Origin: Amoeboaphelidium protococcarum
Taxonomy: Eukaryota; Aphelidiomycota; Aphelidea
Assembly (NCBI GenBank): GCA_023515745.1
Contig: JALECJ010000003.1
Span: 836,478-900,477, forward strand
Direction: 5' to 3'
DNA: 64,000 nt
Below the pieces are notes generated by a model. That model saw nothing but the letters and a program-made list of their open reading frames with translations. It was not told the origin of the DNA and made no database searches. Positions within the stretch are counted from its first letter, which is position 1; each line of letters opens with the position of its first letter. A program made the translations under genes and the position numbers. Below are positions 12,606-24,400 of this stretch, in pieces.

Positions 12606-13250
12606 TGTGAAGAGATTCGCGCGGAGAATAAAGCAGATAAGACTGAGACAGAGTGGATAGAACTTGGTGACGATTGAAGGAAGCACAATACGTACATAGT
12701 GAAGATACTAATAATAACACATTGCATTTTATTATCATTTAAATACATATAAAACTTTGCCAAGCTTGAAAATAGGAGATACGGGGCACTTTCATTATCG
12801 TCGAATAATGAAGCTAGACCATTTTTGAAGTATTTTAGTAGTGACGCGTACACGAAGCAAGCCTAGACTTGGCAAACGTATCTTAAGGAACTTTTTGACA
12901 AAGATCACGTAATGATGATGACACAACAAAAGTAAACTGCGATGCTCTGAAGTGAATAACGAGATTGTCAATGTATCCAAGTCCTTTGGTCTGTATGAGA
13001 TGCATTGACATGTGAGTAGAAAACAGAAGATTAAATAGCAAAATCATTCGGCAAGTCTTGATAATAAGCATAATATGAACATGTTGTTACTACCAGTGTT
13101 ATTCGGAAAGATCGTCTAATGTTCTGAAACGATCGTTTGAAACGAAAAGTCCAATCAGAACGCGCCATGAAACTGAAATTTTATCAAAATTTCTCTCAAT
13201 CCCTTTGTATTCCGTCTTTTCCACTCAAAGCATATTGCTCAGTAATTATC
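12606..13250. other. Intergenic between copies D and E
   Basis: This is 645 bp. The first part aligns loosely with the 3' flank of copy C (shared ATTGCATT...ATAGGAGATA). A frame at about 12706-12957 is open under the Gln code and ends at TGA but has no good start. The reverse strand has only short frames. The block at 13139-13250 matches the upstream region of copy D. Confidence 0.3.
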
Positions 13251-15674
13251 ATGATGTTGTATCAATTATTTTACATGCCCGATGTATCTTTGCATAAGCA
13301 TCTAAGCCCGAAAGATTTGCTGGAATTGTCTCTGAGTACAAAGTGGCTATAATCTTTTGTGCGGGAGGAAAAGAAGTTCACTCGTGATTTGTACTGGCAT
13401 TATTATGGACCCCCACTTGCTGCATTCCGCATTAAAGATCATTCATATTTGAATTTACACTCTAGATAGGATTATATGTATTTCATGCACGATAGTCTGC
13501 GCACATTGTACCTTGATAATGATTCATATTAACAAAATTAATACTTTGGAAATCGTGTTGAGACCGTTGAGGTTGCTGATGCAGAGTGGCGAGAAGTAAT
13601 TAAAGAGTTCAATAGGGGGCAAGTTAGATCAGCATATGCCAATGGTAGGCTCAATAGTTTTGTAGGATCTCGTAATGCGTAAGATGAAGTTTGTTGGCTA
13701 TTGAAATCGTTTCTGTCTACCGCAAAGTAAAACAATGGAGTGGTGAATATTGCTGCACTTCAGGATGATGTTAGATTGGTTGAGTTGACGCCTTGTCGTT
13801 GTGATGCTCTAGCTGATCGTGGTCATTTACACTTGGTTTAGAGTTTGGTTGATGCGAAAATCTCGGTAATGCCTGAAAATGCTTTGAAATTGGAAGATTT
13901 ATTCGGGTTTTAAATGTCTTTTAAAGGTCGCAAGTTGTTCATCGATTACCTGTGGATAGAGTGTCAAGGAATGAGCTGGTCAAAATTCAATGGCTGTACT
14001 TAGTATCTTTAGTCTATCAATTAGTTGCCAGATTAGATTTATCGCCGTTTAATCGTTCGGTATCTCAAGTTAAATTTTAACAATTTTTATAATTGGAAGT
14101 TCGCAGAAGTTTTATCTTCATGCGATTCAAGTGAAAGTGATGGAGCGGATGTTTAGATGAACAAGGAGAAAAAGTATATCATTCAAGAACGCAAATGCGT
14201 GGACAGTGGCTTTATGAACCTATTTTCAATTGTTGATTATGTTGAGATTTAAGGCTTTCTAAAGATTGCTGCTCGTTCAGTTTCGTCATTTGAAGGTCTT
14301 TAAATTATCATTGCTATCCTTGATTATTATGGTGAATTGTAGAATGTTGATAATGTTTACTTTCAGGTTATGAAGGGTGGTTTAAATACGGATAAATTAT
14401 ATGGGGTGTCTCTTGTAGGACCTTTTTGCTTATACGCTGTCTATAATTTACCGCATGACTACTGCCTATTGAATGAGATTGTCAATTCTAGTATTTTGAC
14501 TAGAAAGAACTCTATCTGCATTATGTCTTAATTTCAAGATTCAAAGTGTTACTCGCAAGTTGTTGATTTTATGCTCAGATAGATTGGCGTTTTGACTATG
14601 GAAGAATAAGAGTATGCTCTCTTGAATGCGCTAAGCTTTATTTCAAGAAAGTATGATGATAGTTTTGTCTACTTGCAGAAATTGCTACAGGATTCTAGAA
14701 CTTAATTACATAATTCAGTTGCTTTGAATGTCAAAGAATATACCGAATTATTGGTTTCAATGTATGGTAAAATCACGTATATGATTGAGAAGCTTGGAGG
14801 CTTTGATCTGGTCCATTCATGCTTTAACAGCCTGTAGTTGGAATCTATTCAATCTTTATCAGCACATTTAATCTCAAGATTGTTGGCTGATTTGAGTGGT
14901 AAAGAAGCGTATCTTGATGTGGAAGAAATTGCAGCAAAAGCTGCGCGTCTATTTATCAACAAGGACTATAGCTCCTTGGGCTCATTGTTGTCCTCTTATT
15001 TAAATGATGGCGTTCCCTTTGCTCTCTCAGTCGCAGCAGTCAAAGAGCACTCGTCAAATGAACAGCTGTAAATACTATGTTAAAAAATGACTGTGGAAGT
15101 CTGCACCCAACTTGGTTTTGAATAAGAGCATTATGATCCATTTGCGCATCAGTTGCTTGCTGCCATTAACGGTTTTGACAAGAGTAAATTGTCAGAGATG
15201 GCGCGTATACTCAAGTTAGTGTATGATCGTAATTATAATTTGAATTTGTCTCAAGATGCTCATAACGCTTGTAAGTAGCTATTAGTGCAAATTTTAAATA
15301 TGAACACTTCTCATTCCAAGGTTTATAAAGCTTTACCTGCTAAAGCGTACCATGATTGGATGTGGCATTTGCTGTATCTGAGAGTGCTGATTGAAATGAA
15401 TAAAAGCCCAAAAAAGCTAAAATCTGAAATCTTGAATCTATGGAGCGTTATTGGTGAGCGCGTCACTGGTCTCAAGTCTAATCGAGGCGTGATCGAGATC
15501 AAAAGGTTCAAATGTGCATTGTTGGAAATCATTTCTTCACTGTCTGACGATTCAAAAGTTAAGAAGGTGCTTGAAGAATTTTAGTAGGTGGTTGAATCTG
15601 CTCAAGTCGCACAGTCGTAGAGAGTTGAAGACATTCGCGCTGAGAATAAAGCCAAGAAGGCTCGTGTTTAGTGA
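13251..15674 (+). CDS. F-box-like protein, family member E
   Basis: The model is 807 aa from ATG 13251 to TGA 15672-15674. The start MMLYQLFYMPDVSLHKHLSP was chosen by comparison with C and D. An in-frame ATG at 13137 would add 38 residues, but C has a stop in the matching upstream region. The F-box-like motif is HLSPKDLLELSLSTKWL, followed by the family blocks DLYWHYYGPPLAAFRIK, DYMYFMHDSLR and MIEKLGGFDLVHS. The C-terminus EDIRAENKAKKARVQ mirrors C. It is the more divergent of the C/D/E set. Function inferred as for C. Confidence 0.7.
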
Positions 15675-16059
15675 TCGATTTACGGAAGAAGGTGGCACAT
15701 TAGCGAGTGAATTAATTTTGGAATGAATATTAGCACATTTTAGTTAAATTATTATTCATTTAACAAATCTTAGCCCACCCTAAGCTCTTATTCCATCATA
15801 CGACGGCAACAGGCTGAGATCAATTTCTCGCCCACCTCCGTTTGATCGATCGGAAGTTGGAAAGTTTCTCACGAGTCAGGCGACGGCCATTTTGCAATTT
15901 TTGCTGCTAAATTTAACAAACTCGAGATAACAATTGTTGGTTGGTTGCTAATATTACTTTATTCTTGACATCTTGTTAAATCACTAAATAGTAGTGAAAA
16001 GAGTCGGAATATTATCGGTAGTCATATTATCCATTATATTATTGTATATCCGCCATAGC
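15675..16059. other. Intergenic; promoter of the REG1-like gene
   Basis: This is 385 bp between two genes on the same strand. I see no open frame of note and no RNA gene. The last 100 bp before ATG 16060 is AT-rich and probably holds the promoter. Confidence 0.35.
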
Positions 16060-17892
16060 ATGACTGAGGAATAGATACAGATTGCTGTTTCAGTCTCTGC
16101 TGCGCCAAGCACTCGCATCGATGAGAGCAGAAGAGCCGGCGATGATGACTCAAAGCTAAATGGTGTTAAGCTTTCGGCGTAATAAATGGTAGCTTAGTCT
16201 CGGTAGGAAACATCTCCAACTGATAAAAGAAGCTCTTCGCTGCGTGGTAATAGTGCTGGAAACATGGTGGCTGGCAATGTGGCAGTGATATCGACTCACA
16301 TCCCAACGAGCACCAACGCTCAAGCCTTGGGATACAATGTGGACTACTTTTCTCATGAATGGAATGAGCCGGACTTGAAGAGCAGCTGGTCCCTGGTGAC
16401 AAGGTTAAAGAATGTTCATAAGCACACTATAGATGCTAAAGATGCTGATGAAGCATTGAACTCTTCAGGCGGTGGTGGCTTATTATCAACATCGTCATCC
16501 ACCACCACTAATACTACTACCACAACTAAATAACGATCGATCAGGCGCTCAAATTCCGCGTCGCGTCGGAACAAATCTCGGCCGCGGTCGACCAGCCAAG
16601 GCGATCAGGCAGCCACCATAATGCTGATGTCATAGAAGTAGGTGCGGAGTAACGATGATGACGATATTGTACCGCGCAGAACAGCGTCTCCTCCATTGAA
16701 TTCATACAAAAAGTACGCAGAAGGTATCCGTCTTGAGAATGCTACTTGGAGAAAGTGGTTATAGACCAAGTACAGACTCGGTAAAATTCGTCCAGATTCG
16801 GAATTCGTCCGGTGGAAGAAGGATGAAGATATAACTTGGTTGTATGGACCTCTGATCAGGCAGGTGGAAGGTAATGGTAGTCATGAATATCATGCTGGCG
16901 ATGCTCAGAGTAATCATCATAGAAGATCATCAACCTCCCAAGTGTTGATGTGTGGTCAGGTTAGTTCACAGCCTCCTACTGCTACGAAACCTTAGCAAGA
17001 GAATGTTGTCAACTCTGTAATGTCCGATTCATTTTCTCAATCTGATAGCGATCAAGTGGAAACTCGTATAACGCCGACTATATAGTTTGTAGATCCTCTC
17101 AAAGATGTTTAGATGCAGCAGAGATAATTTGGACACTCTTAGTAGCACACTACTGGCAGCTTCTCATCATCATCAGCCGTGAAGAAGAGCGCCCTGAAGA
17201 AGGGATCCTATAAGACTGTCATTGAAGATTTGAAGAGATTCAAGCTGGATAGTGATATGAAATTGGCGCGAAAGTTCCCTTCAACTTCCACCTAGCTATT
17301 AACCACATCAAGTGCTAGTGGTCATACTATAGATGAAATAAAGATGAAGTGGCTTCAGACTGCATTGCCGTAAGATGATAGAAGCGTGTCATTTAGTGAA
17401 CGTACTACCGTGCAATAAGTAGATCAAATTGACAATATCTAGTAGAATCAACTCACATTCCCTCAGGCTGTGGTCAAGAATAAACTCCGATTCAGTTCAG
17501 AGGTTGAAGTGGTGGAATTTGATGATTACGCCAGGACTGCTCCATCAATGCGCGGACATTAATCTGAAGATTACTTTGTACTCAATCATGATACACCTGC
17601 CGCTGGTAAAAGCGCGATTGATGGTCATCGTAGCTCTGTGGGAAGTAATAATAGTAGCTCGTCGTCTAACATCTCTCATGGCTATTAAACTTACTAAAAT
17701 AGCACAAAGGTGCCTGTGGGAGGTGCGCCATAAACCCCATAAGAACGACGGCGTGTACAATAATAATAGTAATAGTAATAACAATAGTAGTAGTAGTAGT
17801 AATAGTAGGAGCCATCATTCATGAGCTCATTGTTCAGTGCTGCCACCTGGGCTGCCTCCTTTCTACTTGGAGAAAATTCGCGATAACCTTGA
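16060..17892 (+). CDS. REG1-like protein phosphatase 1 regulatory subunit (GATA_AreA/DUF1752-type)
   Basis: The model is 610 aa with no intron. Three motifs appear in the order seen in fungal Reg1/Hex2-type proteins: VDYFSHEWNEPDLKSSW (residues about 89-105), RLENATWRKWLQ with DEDITWLYGPL (about 226-265), and a PP1-docking RVxF variant, KLRFSSEVEVVEFDDYA (about 477-493). In yeast, Reg1 targets Glc7/PP1 to Snf1 for glucose repression; that role is inference here. Between the motifs the protein is disordered and Ser/Gln-rich. Near the C-terminus, 17 Gln in a row are written almost entirely as TAA/TAG (17754-17808), then PSFMSSLFSAATW. The stop is TGA 17890-17892. Confidence 0.7.
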
Positions 17893-18097
17893 TTGATAAC
17901 TGACTATCAATATATGTATCATATATCATTCTTTACCCTTTTAAATGTATTACTACTTCATATTCATACTTCTTTTGATTATTTTCTTATGGACTTTTTA
18001 GCAAACTGCTCTCTTGGCTTTACGATTTCTCCAACTTCTTCTCATTTTTACCGAAAGTTCTCAATAACGATTTAATCAATTAAAATCAAAGGTTAAT

Positions 18098-18604
18098 ATG
18101 ACTGCCGCTGTTTAATAGAACTAGTAATAATAAAATCTGAGCAAGGACTAAAGCACTCCTTCTACTACTACAACAGAAAAGCAACTAGTAAATAAGAATC
18201 AAGTGCAGCGAGCGTATGACATCTTCATTGCCAAGAGTATTGTCAATGGAGGTATTGGACTTGGAGTTGGCTTGGTGAGCAGCGTATTACTGTTTAGGAG
18301 AAGATTTTTCCCTATTCCACTTGCTCTAGGATTCTCCCTCGGGATGGCGTATGAAGAGTTGCGTAGAAACTTGTCGCTGGAGCAACGTCTTAATGTGGGG
18401 CCTTACTAGCGGGCAGTGCCAAGTGGTGGCAGTGGTAGTGGAGAACTTAGCGCAGGAGCGACTGAGCAGAGCGCCGTGGTTAAAGCTGTAATGAAGGCTG
18501 TTCAAGACACCAAGTAGTTTGTGACTTCTCATACTAGCGAGCACCACCCGTCTGCTGAAGCTTCTGTTACTTCCACTAATGACCATGGCAATAAGAAGTT
18601 GTGA
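18098..18604 (+). CDS. MIC10: MIC10, MICOS complex subunit
   Basis: The model is 168 aa, ATG 18098 to TGA 18602-18604. The core is diagnostic: RAYDIFIAKSIVNGG, then the glycine-rich first membrane segment GIGLGVGLVSSVLLF, a basic loop RRRFFP, and the second hairpin arm LALGFSLGMAYEE. MIC10 forms hairpins in the mitochondrial inner membrane that bend it at crista junctions. The family is usually about 75-100 aa. This one has an N-terminal Gln-rich extension (QQNQQQQ, mostly TAA/TAG) and a polar C-terminal tail of about 75 residues. It is 205 bp downstream of the REG1-like gene on the same strand. Confidence 0.9.
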
Positions 18605-18903
18605 ACTCTGTGAATGTTTTGATCACGATATTGGATAAAATAATCATTAAATCTATCACTTTAAGTTCAAGAATAGTTCCTGAATCTTGCTTTTATACCA
18701 TATACTTTTTAAGTGTAAATTCTAATTCTATAGTAACACCGTACTTTGCAACTTAACGCATTCTACTGAGTGTGCGGTACGATTTAACATCTACTCAACA
18801 TAGTATACCCCTGAGAATTCCAATGCCTAATGATGGCGCGTCATTCATCCCTTTATTTATCAAGTGATTTTGTATTATTTGTCATTTACCAATTATTCAA
18901 TTA

Positions 18904-19569
18904 ATGAAGATGCGATTGCTAGTATTGACCATACTTCTAGCTGTATTGACAGTATTGAGCAGTGCATAGGACGCGTAGAGCCGATCACTGCTGTCTGTAA
19001 TGGGCGGGGAGTCGAAGCTGATGGACTTATGTGAAAATCTGTTTAATGGCATGGCTAATGGCTAGTAGTTAATACCATTGCAATAGCTATCGTCGCTGTA
19101 GCAGTATGGAGTAGATTAGTCGCAGCTATCTGGCCTAGATGTTAATGGTGATGGTGCAGTATCTTTAGAAGAATTCTGCTTCCTTCTGGATTAACGCACT
19201 GCCAATACTAAAGTTGATTAGATTTCATTTAGATAAGCCCGAAAATCTGCTGGCTTGGTTAAATAGGCCAAGTAGTAGCTAAAATAGTTTTGTGCTTCTT
19301 AATAGAATTTTTAGAATCCCCAGTGCTCTCAACTGGACGCGTAATTCAACGAGTATGAACAGCATGAGAGATCTCTGATGGCCAGTAATCAATCGGGCCA
19401 ACTGTAGAAACGTGGTGTGGGTAAAGCCATCTGGTAAGTCATTAAGTGGCTTGTCATTTACCCAATCCTGGCTATCCTCACTGTAATTGGTGTTATTGTC
19501 GGATCATTTTTCGTTGTTGGTATTGCTGTATTTGCGGCGCTGATCATTTTGACGGCAATCATGGCGTGA
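18904..19569 (+). CDS. Secreted/membrane protein with one EF-hand and C-terminal membrane segments
   Basis: The model is 221 aa, ATG 18904 to TGA 19567-19569. The N-terminus MKMRLLVLTILLAVLTVLSS is a signal peptide. One calcium loop is visible at about residues 79-90 (DVNGDGAVSLEE, with acidic or Asn residues at positions 1, 3, 5 and a Glu at 12). A Gln/Cys-rich middle follows, then a dibasic LQKRG site and a very hydrophobic C-terminus able to cross a membrane once or twice. I do not recognise a named family. The layout suggests a luminal or surface calcium-binding protein, possibly cut at KR. About a quarter of the middle section is Gln, mostly TAG. Confidence 0.6.
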
Positions 19570-19608
19570 ATGGATCAAAGTGTTATACTAGCATCACCTG
19601 AAGAATTA

Positions 19609-19632
19609 TTGCTCGCCCGTAAGGGTGAGCAA
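19609..19632. other. Perfect stem-loop 40 bp after the EF-hand gene
   Basis: TTGCTCGCCC (19609-19618) pairs with GGGTGAGCAA (19623-19632) around a GTAA loop, ten pairs including one G-T. It lies where the 3' UTR of the EF-hand gene should be. It could shape the 3' end of that mRNA. Nothing else supports a function. Confidence 0.35.
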
Positions 19633-20815
19633 ACTAATTTGGTCTATCGCGCGTGTGTGAAAGTAACAAACAAACCACAGGGGGGCCGAAATAAAGCGCG
19701 AAATTATGGGATTTAAAAGTCGATGAGGAAGAAAGCTATGATTAAACCGATTTCACCATAAAACTTCTCTTGCGCCAAAACCTTGCCATTCGCGGATAGA
19801 ATTTTTACTTCTCAATTTTTAAGGGTCCAAAAAGTCGATTGAAGTTTCAACTGCAATTTAGGTGAGGCGCTCACAAACAAGGTCCGTGCGCTCTCGCAAA
19901 CGAAACGTCGCACCGAGAATGTTCAAACACACGGCCTGTCGTCGTGACTTTAATCCCACTTTAGAAACTATGTTGTTCGGAGATAAGTCAATGTCAGTAG
20001 TATGTCTCTGACTTATGAAAAATTAGTATAATTATGGCGTTGATGTTTATCAACTAACTTTGTTAACATGCCAAGCGGTTGTGTAAGCATTTACTGCATT
20101 GTTGGAAATCCCAATGATTATGTTGAAGATTTGGAAAGTTTTTAAAAGACATCGTCCGATGTTACTGAGATTATGTAAATAAGATTGTATAAGTTTATGT
20201 CGGAAAATTTATTCGAAATTCAAATCCCTTTTTTCAAATTATGCCAAAATCAGAACTGGAAGCTGAAAGCTTAAAGGTGGTATGTGGTTGAATCTCTTCC
20301 GCGGCACCAGCAATGAACAAGATTTGCTAATTGCCTAGATATGGCAAATGCAGATAAAGCGTGGATGTAAATAATCACTATCCAGCTTTTTGTTAGAACT
20401 TACTTTTTAATTATTGACAGATGGATTGTCAAGGTGAATACGGTGTCATGTCAAAATGATTAAAGTATCTGATGCACTTAATGGCACGACACTTCCAAAG
20501 GCTTTCATTATACTTTATGATTACAATTTCCGCTGCGATATTCATAGTGTTTCTATATCACTTGGCGCTTGATAGGAAGTACAATATATACAGTGTAAAT
20601 ATTAGATTATCAAAACAAGACCAACTTCCTTCCGTATTAGACTGACGTTATTTATTTTGAACCAGATATCACTTTGAGGTTTACTCATAATTGTTCTTCT
20701 TCATTATAACTTCAGGCCATAGAAGAGAAACTTCAGTATAAGATTGTTGACAAAAAACCAATGGTTATTCGTTACTGAAGTTTTCAATCAAACGCGTAAC
20801 ATGAGCTGACTTAGT

Positions 20816-20919
20816 AAGTATGCGCAGGGCGTATCGTGTGCCAACGCCTAGGCAAAGAATCAATTAGATCTGATGACTCAGATCATACCAGAGCGGTGTG
20901 GGGTTCAACTCCCCTTTTT
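20816..20919 (+). ncRNA. Possible Pol III small RNA with tRNA-like B box
   Basis: Three hairpins follow one another: GGCGT...ACGCC (from about 20828), GATCTGA-TGAC-TCAGATC (20867-20884), and GGGG-TTCAACT-CCCC (20900-20914), followed at once by TTTTT, the usual Pol III terminator. The last loop matches the tRNA B box consensus GGTTCRANTCC. The acceptor and anticodon stems of a tRNA do not form, so it is not a normal tRNA. A further strong hairpin (CCTCGGTC...GACCGAAG) lies at about 20940-20961. RNA identity is a guess from structure. Confidence 0.22.
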
Positions 20920-21400
20920 CAAAGTCTCAACCCAACTAGCCTCGGTCTAAAAGGACCGAAGCGAAAACGGTATCATTGGGCACCCCTCTTTAAATGGATC
21001 AAAAGAGACTACTACTAGACTACTACTAATAAGTATGCGCTCTGTCTGGCGTGTATCTCCTCACACAAAAGCGTACTTAGCTAAACCGATATAAAGAGCT
21101 TCGAAATACGGTTTCAATAAAATAAATTGATAAACATATGAACGTCTTTGTATCACTCAGTAAGGTGAACGATAGCTTACTACCAAAATCACAAAATGAG
21201 GTTCGCTTCGAGCAATCGAACAAATAAGACCATCGTTCTCTGAGATATTAAAGCACGTTTCTGTGTGTCTATCTGATCGAGCGAAAGCGAAGATTACTTT
21301 ACTAACGGGCGAGCTGTTAGGCATCGCCTACTACTATCTTATATCTTATGAGTTTAATTGAAGATTTAGATTTAATTGCTATTGTTATTTCTACATATTT

Positions 21401-24400
21401 TCATTGCTAATTTCTTGATTCTGATGCTGGTTGACGTAGTAATCGTTGTCCTTCACTTTGCTGAGATCTTGATGAAGAAGTGGAGTTGTCACGGTCTTAA
21501 GTATCGAGTCGTACCAATTCTCTCTATAAAAGACGCACAGCTACAGATTGATCTATAGCCTCTTTGTTGTTCTGTGCATTCTCAGACTTTCCACTGCAAC
21601 TCCTCTAACTATTACCTCTCATTCGTAAAATCTCTTCTTCAATGGAATCACTAAGAACGTAGTAATGCGCGTGGGTGACATTCTTCTAGCCCAAGCGGTG
21701 AACTCTTGCGAGCGCCTACTGCTCCATCGCCAGATTCAGGCTCGGTTCGACAATGAACACATGAGTGGCACACGTCAGAGTTAGTCCAGACGATTAGCTC
21801 TTCGAGTTCAACATTAAGACATTGCAAGAGTAATCCTCCTTGAATTACTGAATCGCCAAAGATCTCTACTTCTTGGGCAGTGATGGATCCAGTCGGAGAC
21901 CTTTAATATCATTCGATGAGAACGCAGTCTAGAACAAGTTTAATATATCCGCCCACTGACTAAATAGAACAATCTTCTGACCAGGACTTTCAGTTATGAT
22001 GAGCTTAATGTGCTTGGATATCATGTTGACCTTTGTACCGAAAGAGCCCTTCAATGACACTCGCCTGACCATGTCTTATAAATCGCGTACTTGACTATCT
22101 AGCGGTATGATTTAGGAAGCCTTTGAGCTAGAAGACGCAATACCATGTGACGTAAGTTATCGCTGGGAATCTGAGACTTCCTTAACTTCACTTAGCATTA
22201 CGCGGCGCTTACAAAGAGGACACAGCATTTTAATCTTTAGCCAAGTAGATAAGCACTCTTTATGAAATACATGGCCACATGGAGCAATCATTAGCTCCTC
22301 ACTCAATTAATCATGGCAGATTTCGCATAATCTATCACTACCACTGCTCTAAATAGACTATTGAGCACTAAGATTGGTCCCAGAAGATTCAACAAGATTC
22401 TAGAGATAATTCAGCTTGCTTTGATGACCAAGCAAGGCATCATTAACCTGCTCAATTTATATTGCAATTTCATTGATTTAGTTTGAGCATCTCAGAGCGA
22501 CATTTTCGCCAGAAACTACAGGAAGCACCACCTAATCAGATAGCTTCTAAAGAATTGTATAGAATTAAATTCTTCGATTCCAAATTTTAGACAGCTGAGA
22601 AACCTCACCCTCTAACAACTACAGAACTTCCGATTAAGTCTACTGCATATCTGCAATGTAGTCCACGAGCTACTTGATAATCTCTCTTTCCACGTCTGCA
22701 ATGTTCACTCTCTATTTCAACAACTTTAATTCCTTGACGCAAAGAGGCAAGTTTACTTCAAGTGGCTATTGCAGTTCACCCGGTAGCTTAATCGAGACAT
22801 CAGTTGATGTATCCTCCTGTTAATCTATCTGCTTCATTTAAACCGAATCATTTAGCGCCATAATCTATCTCACAGAAATAGAAACTATACCAGAAACCAT
22901 CTGCTTCCTTATACTCAAACATGCTGCGTAAAAGTCTTGATTCATATGACCGTGGTCCTAATTCACAGCATCCTCGGCATAGTTTTGATGAAGACCATCA
23001 CAGGCTCCCTTTATAGAATTTTATCTAAATGTCTAGATTTGTACAGCCTGATCATTCAACCATTCGATAACCATGAGGATATACGCGTAAACTTGTTGTG
23101 TCTACAATCCACCACCAATAACCGGCGGTGGGCAATTCAACTCATCTGCCACGTTGTCATCACTTATGGACTTGTCGTTCTAATAGGAGTCAAGAGAATT
23201 TATTTAATTCTATATCCTAATCTCAGCACGGCCAGTCAATGACTTACGAAGATCTTCAGCTTTATTGTAATAGCTATCGGATAGTAGATGAGATTCCTTC
23301 TTCAATTACTCATCAGTTTCTAATTCCTACCTTTAAAAGTAAACAGAGCCTATACAATACAGAATTTGATGATTCAACATTTACCAGCTCTACAGCCTCT
23401 TTTAGGCCATATGATGAAAGTCTAAACTTTATCTACCCCCAAGAGATTATCCTTTGTAACGAGTTAGATCATCAAACTACTCAGCTTCACTGTCTGAAGA
23501 ATCTTCAACATTCTCTCCATTGTCATTCTCATCTGCAAGTCTCAATCTCTTCTCGCGTGCCTTTAACTCCTTTAGTTACATCAAATCCTATTACAACTAT
23601 CGAATCTAAGAGTCAGCATCCTAACTCAATTGCAAGTAGATCTCAAGGGCAGAGTTAAAATCCTTCTACACTTCATGCAGCATTCCTTAGCGGACTTTAA
23701 ACGCAATAATCTGCCTCTTAATACTCAAGACTTCACTTCTTTCACCTTCAAGCATAATCTACAAGGCTTCATCCAATGTCTTGTAAGTTTCGCCAAATAT
23801 ACGCTTATTCTAAGTACCCGCTTAGTAGTGGCTACAAGTTTGGCGTAAACACAAGACCCAACCATATAATTCATTAGCTTTCTTTTCATTAAAGTTGATG
23901 TTATCATCAGTGTTATCCGCAGAAGCAGAACTTTTTGCAGTAACAATATTACGCTTCTTCAATTCTGTGATAAGAGAGGCATAGTACGCAGCTTCAATCT
24001 CATCAAAATGCAGCATATACTGACGGGATATCTAATCGGGGAGGTGAAGTTCCTGTTGCACGGCAGACTTGGCATTTCTCCGCATTATAAACCGAGTCGC
24101 CTCGATAAGAGAGTCTTCATCATGACAGACTGCACTGAATAGATCTTATAAGCCAAGATATCGATAAACACCTTTTAAATCATTCAGAGAAGACTATCGA
24201 TTCTGGAATGGAGTACCAGTAACAGCCCAAGTATTCACCCGCTCGATATAACTTGTCAATTCGGCAGCATTAGAATATGAATTCTCAATCATCTGAGCTT
24301 CATCACAAACCAAACGCCACCAACTAATGGTCGTGAAGATGGTCTTGGGTCGATCATACTTCCTTTCATGCCGCCTAGATCGCGCATTATCAGGACGAGC

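Larger units (their letters stand above)
19570..21400. other. 1.8 kb without a confident gene
   Basis: Two frames look somewhat coding under the Gln code: ATG 20068 to TGA 20314-20316 (82 aa, begins MPSGCVSIYCIVGNPND), and an ATG-less frame 20521-20778 ending EKLQYKIVDKKPMVIRY. They are in different frames. No TGTAG-ending intron joins them, although every intron found elsewhere in the window has that end. I read this as a decayed or unresolved gene. From 20.8 kb onward there are several hairpins (see the RNA candidate). An ATG at 19570 opens a 90-codon frame with no recognisable content. Confidence 0.3.

Noticed and set aside
20816-20919. A standard tRNA gene
   Set aside because: Only the T-loop matches; the acceptor stem (would need TTGAAAA near 20815) and anticodon stem with a 7-base loop do not form.
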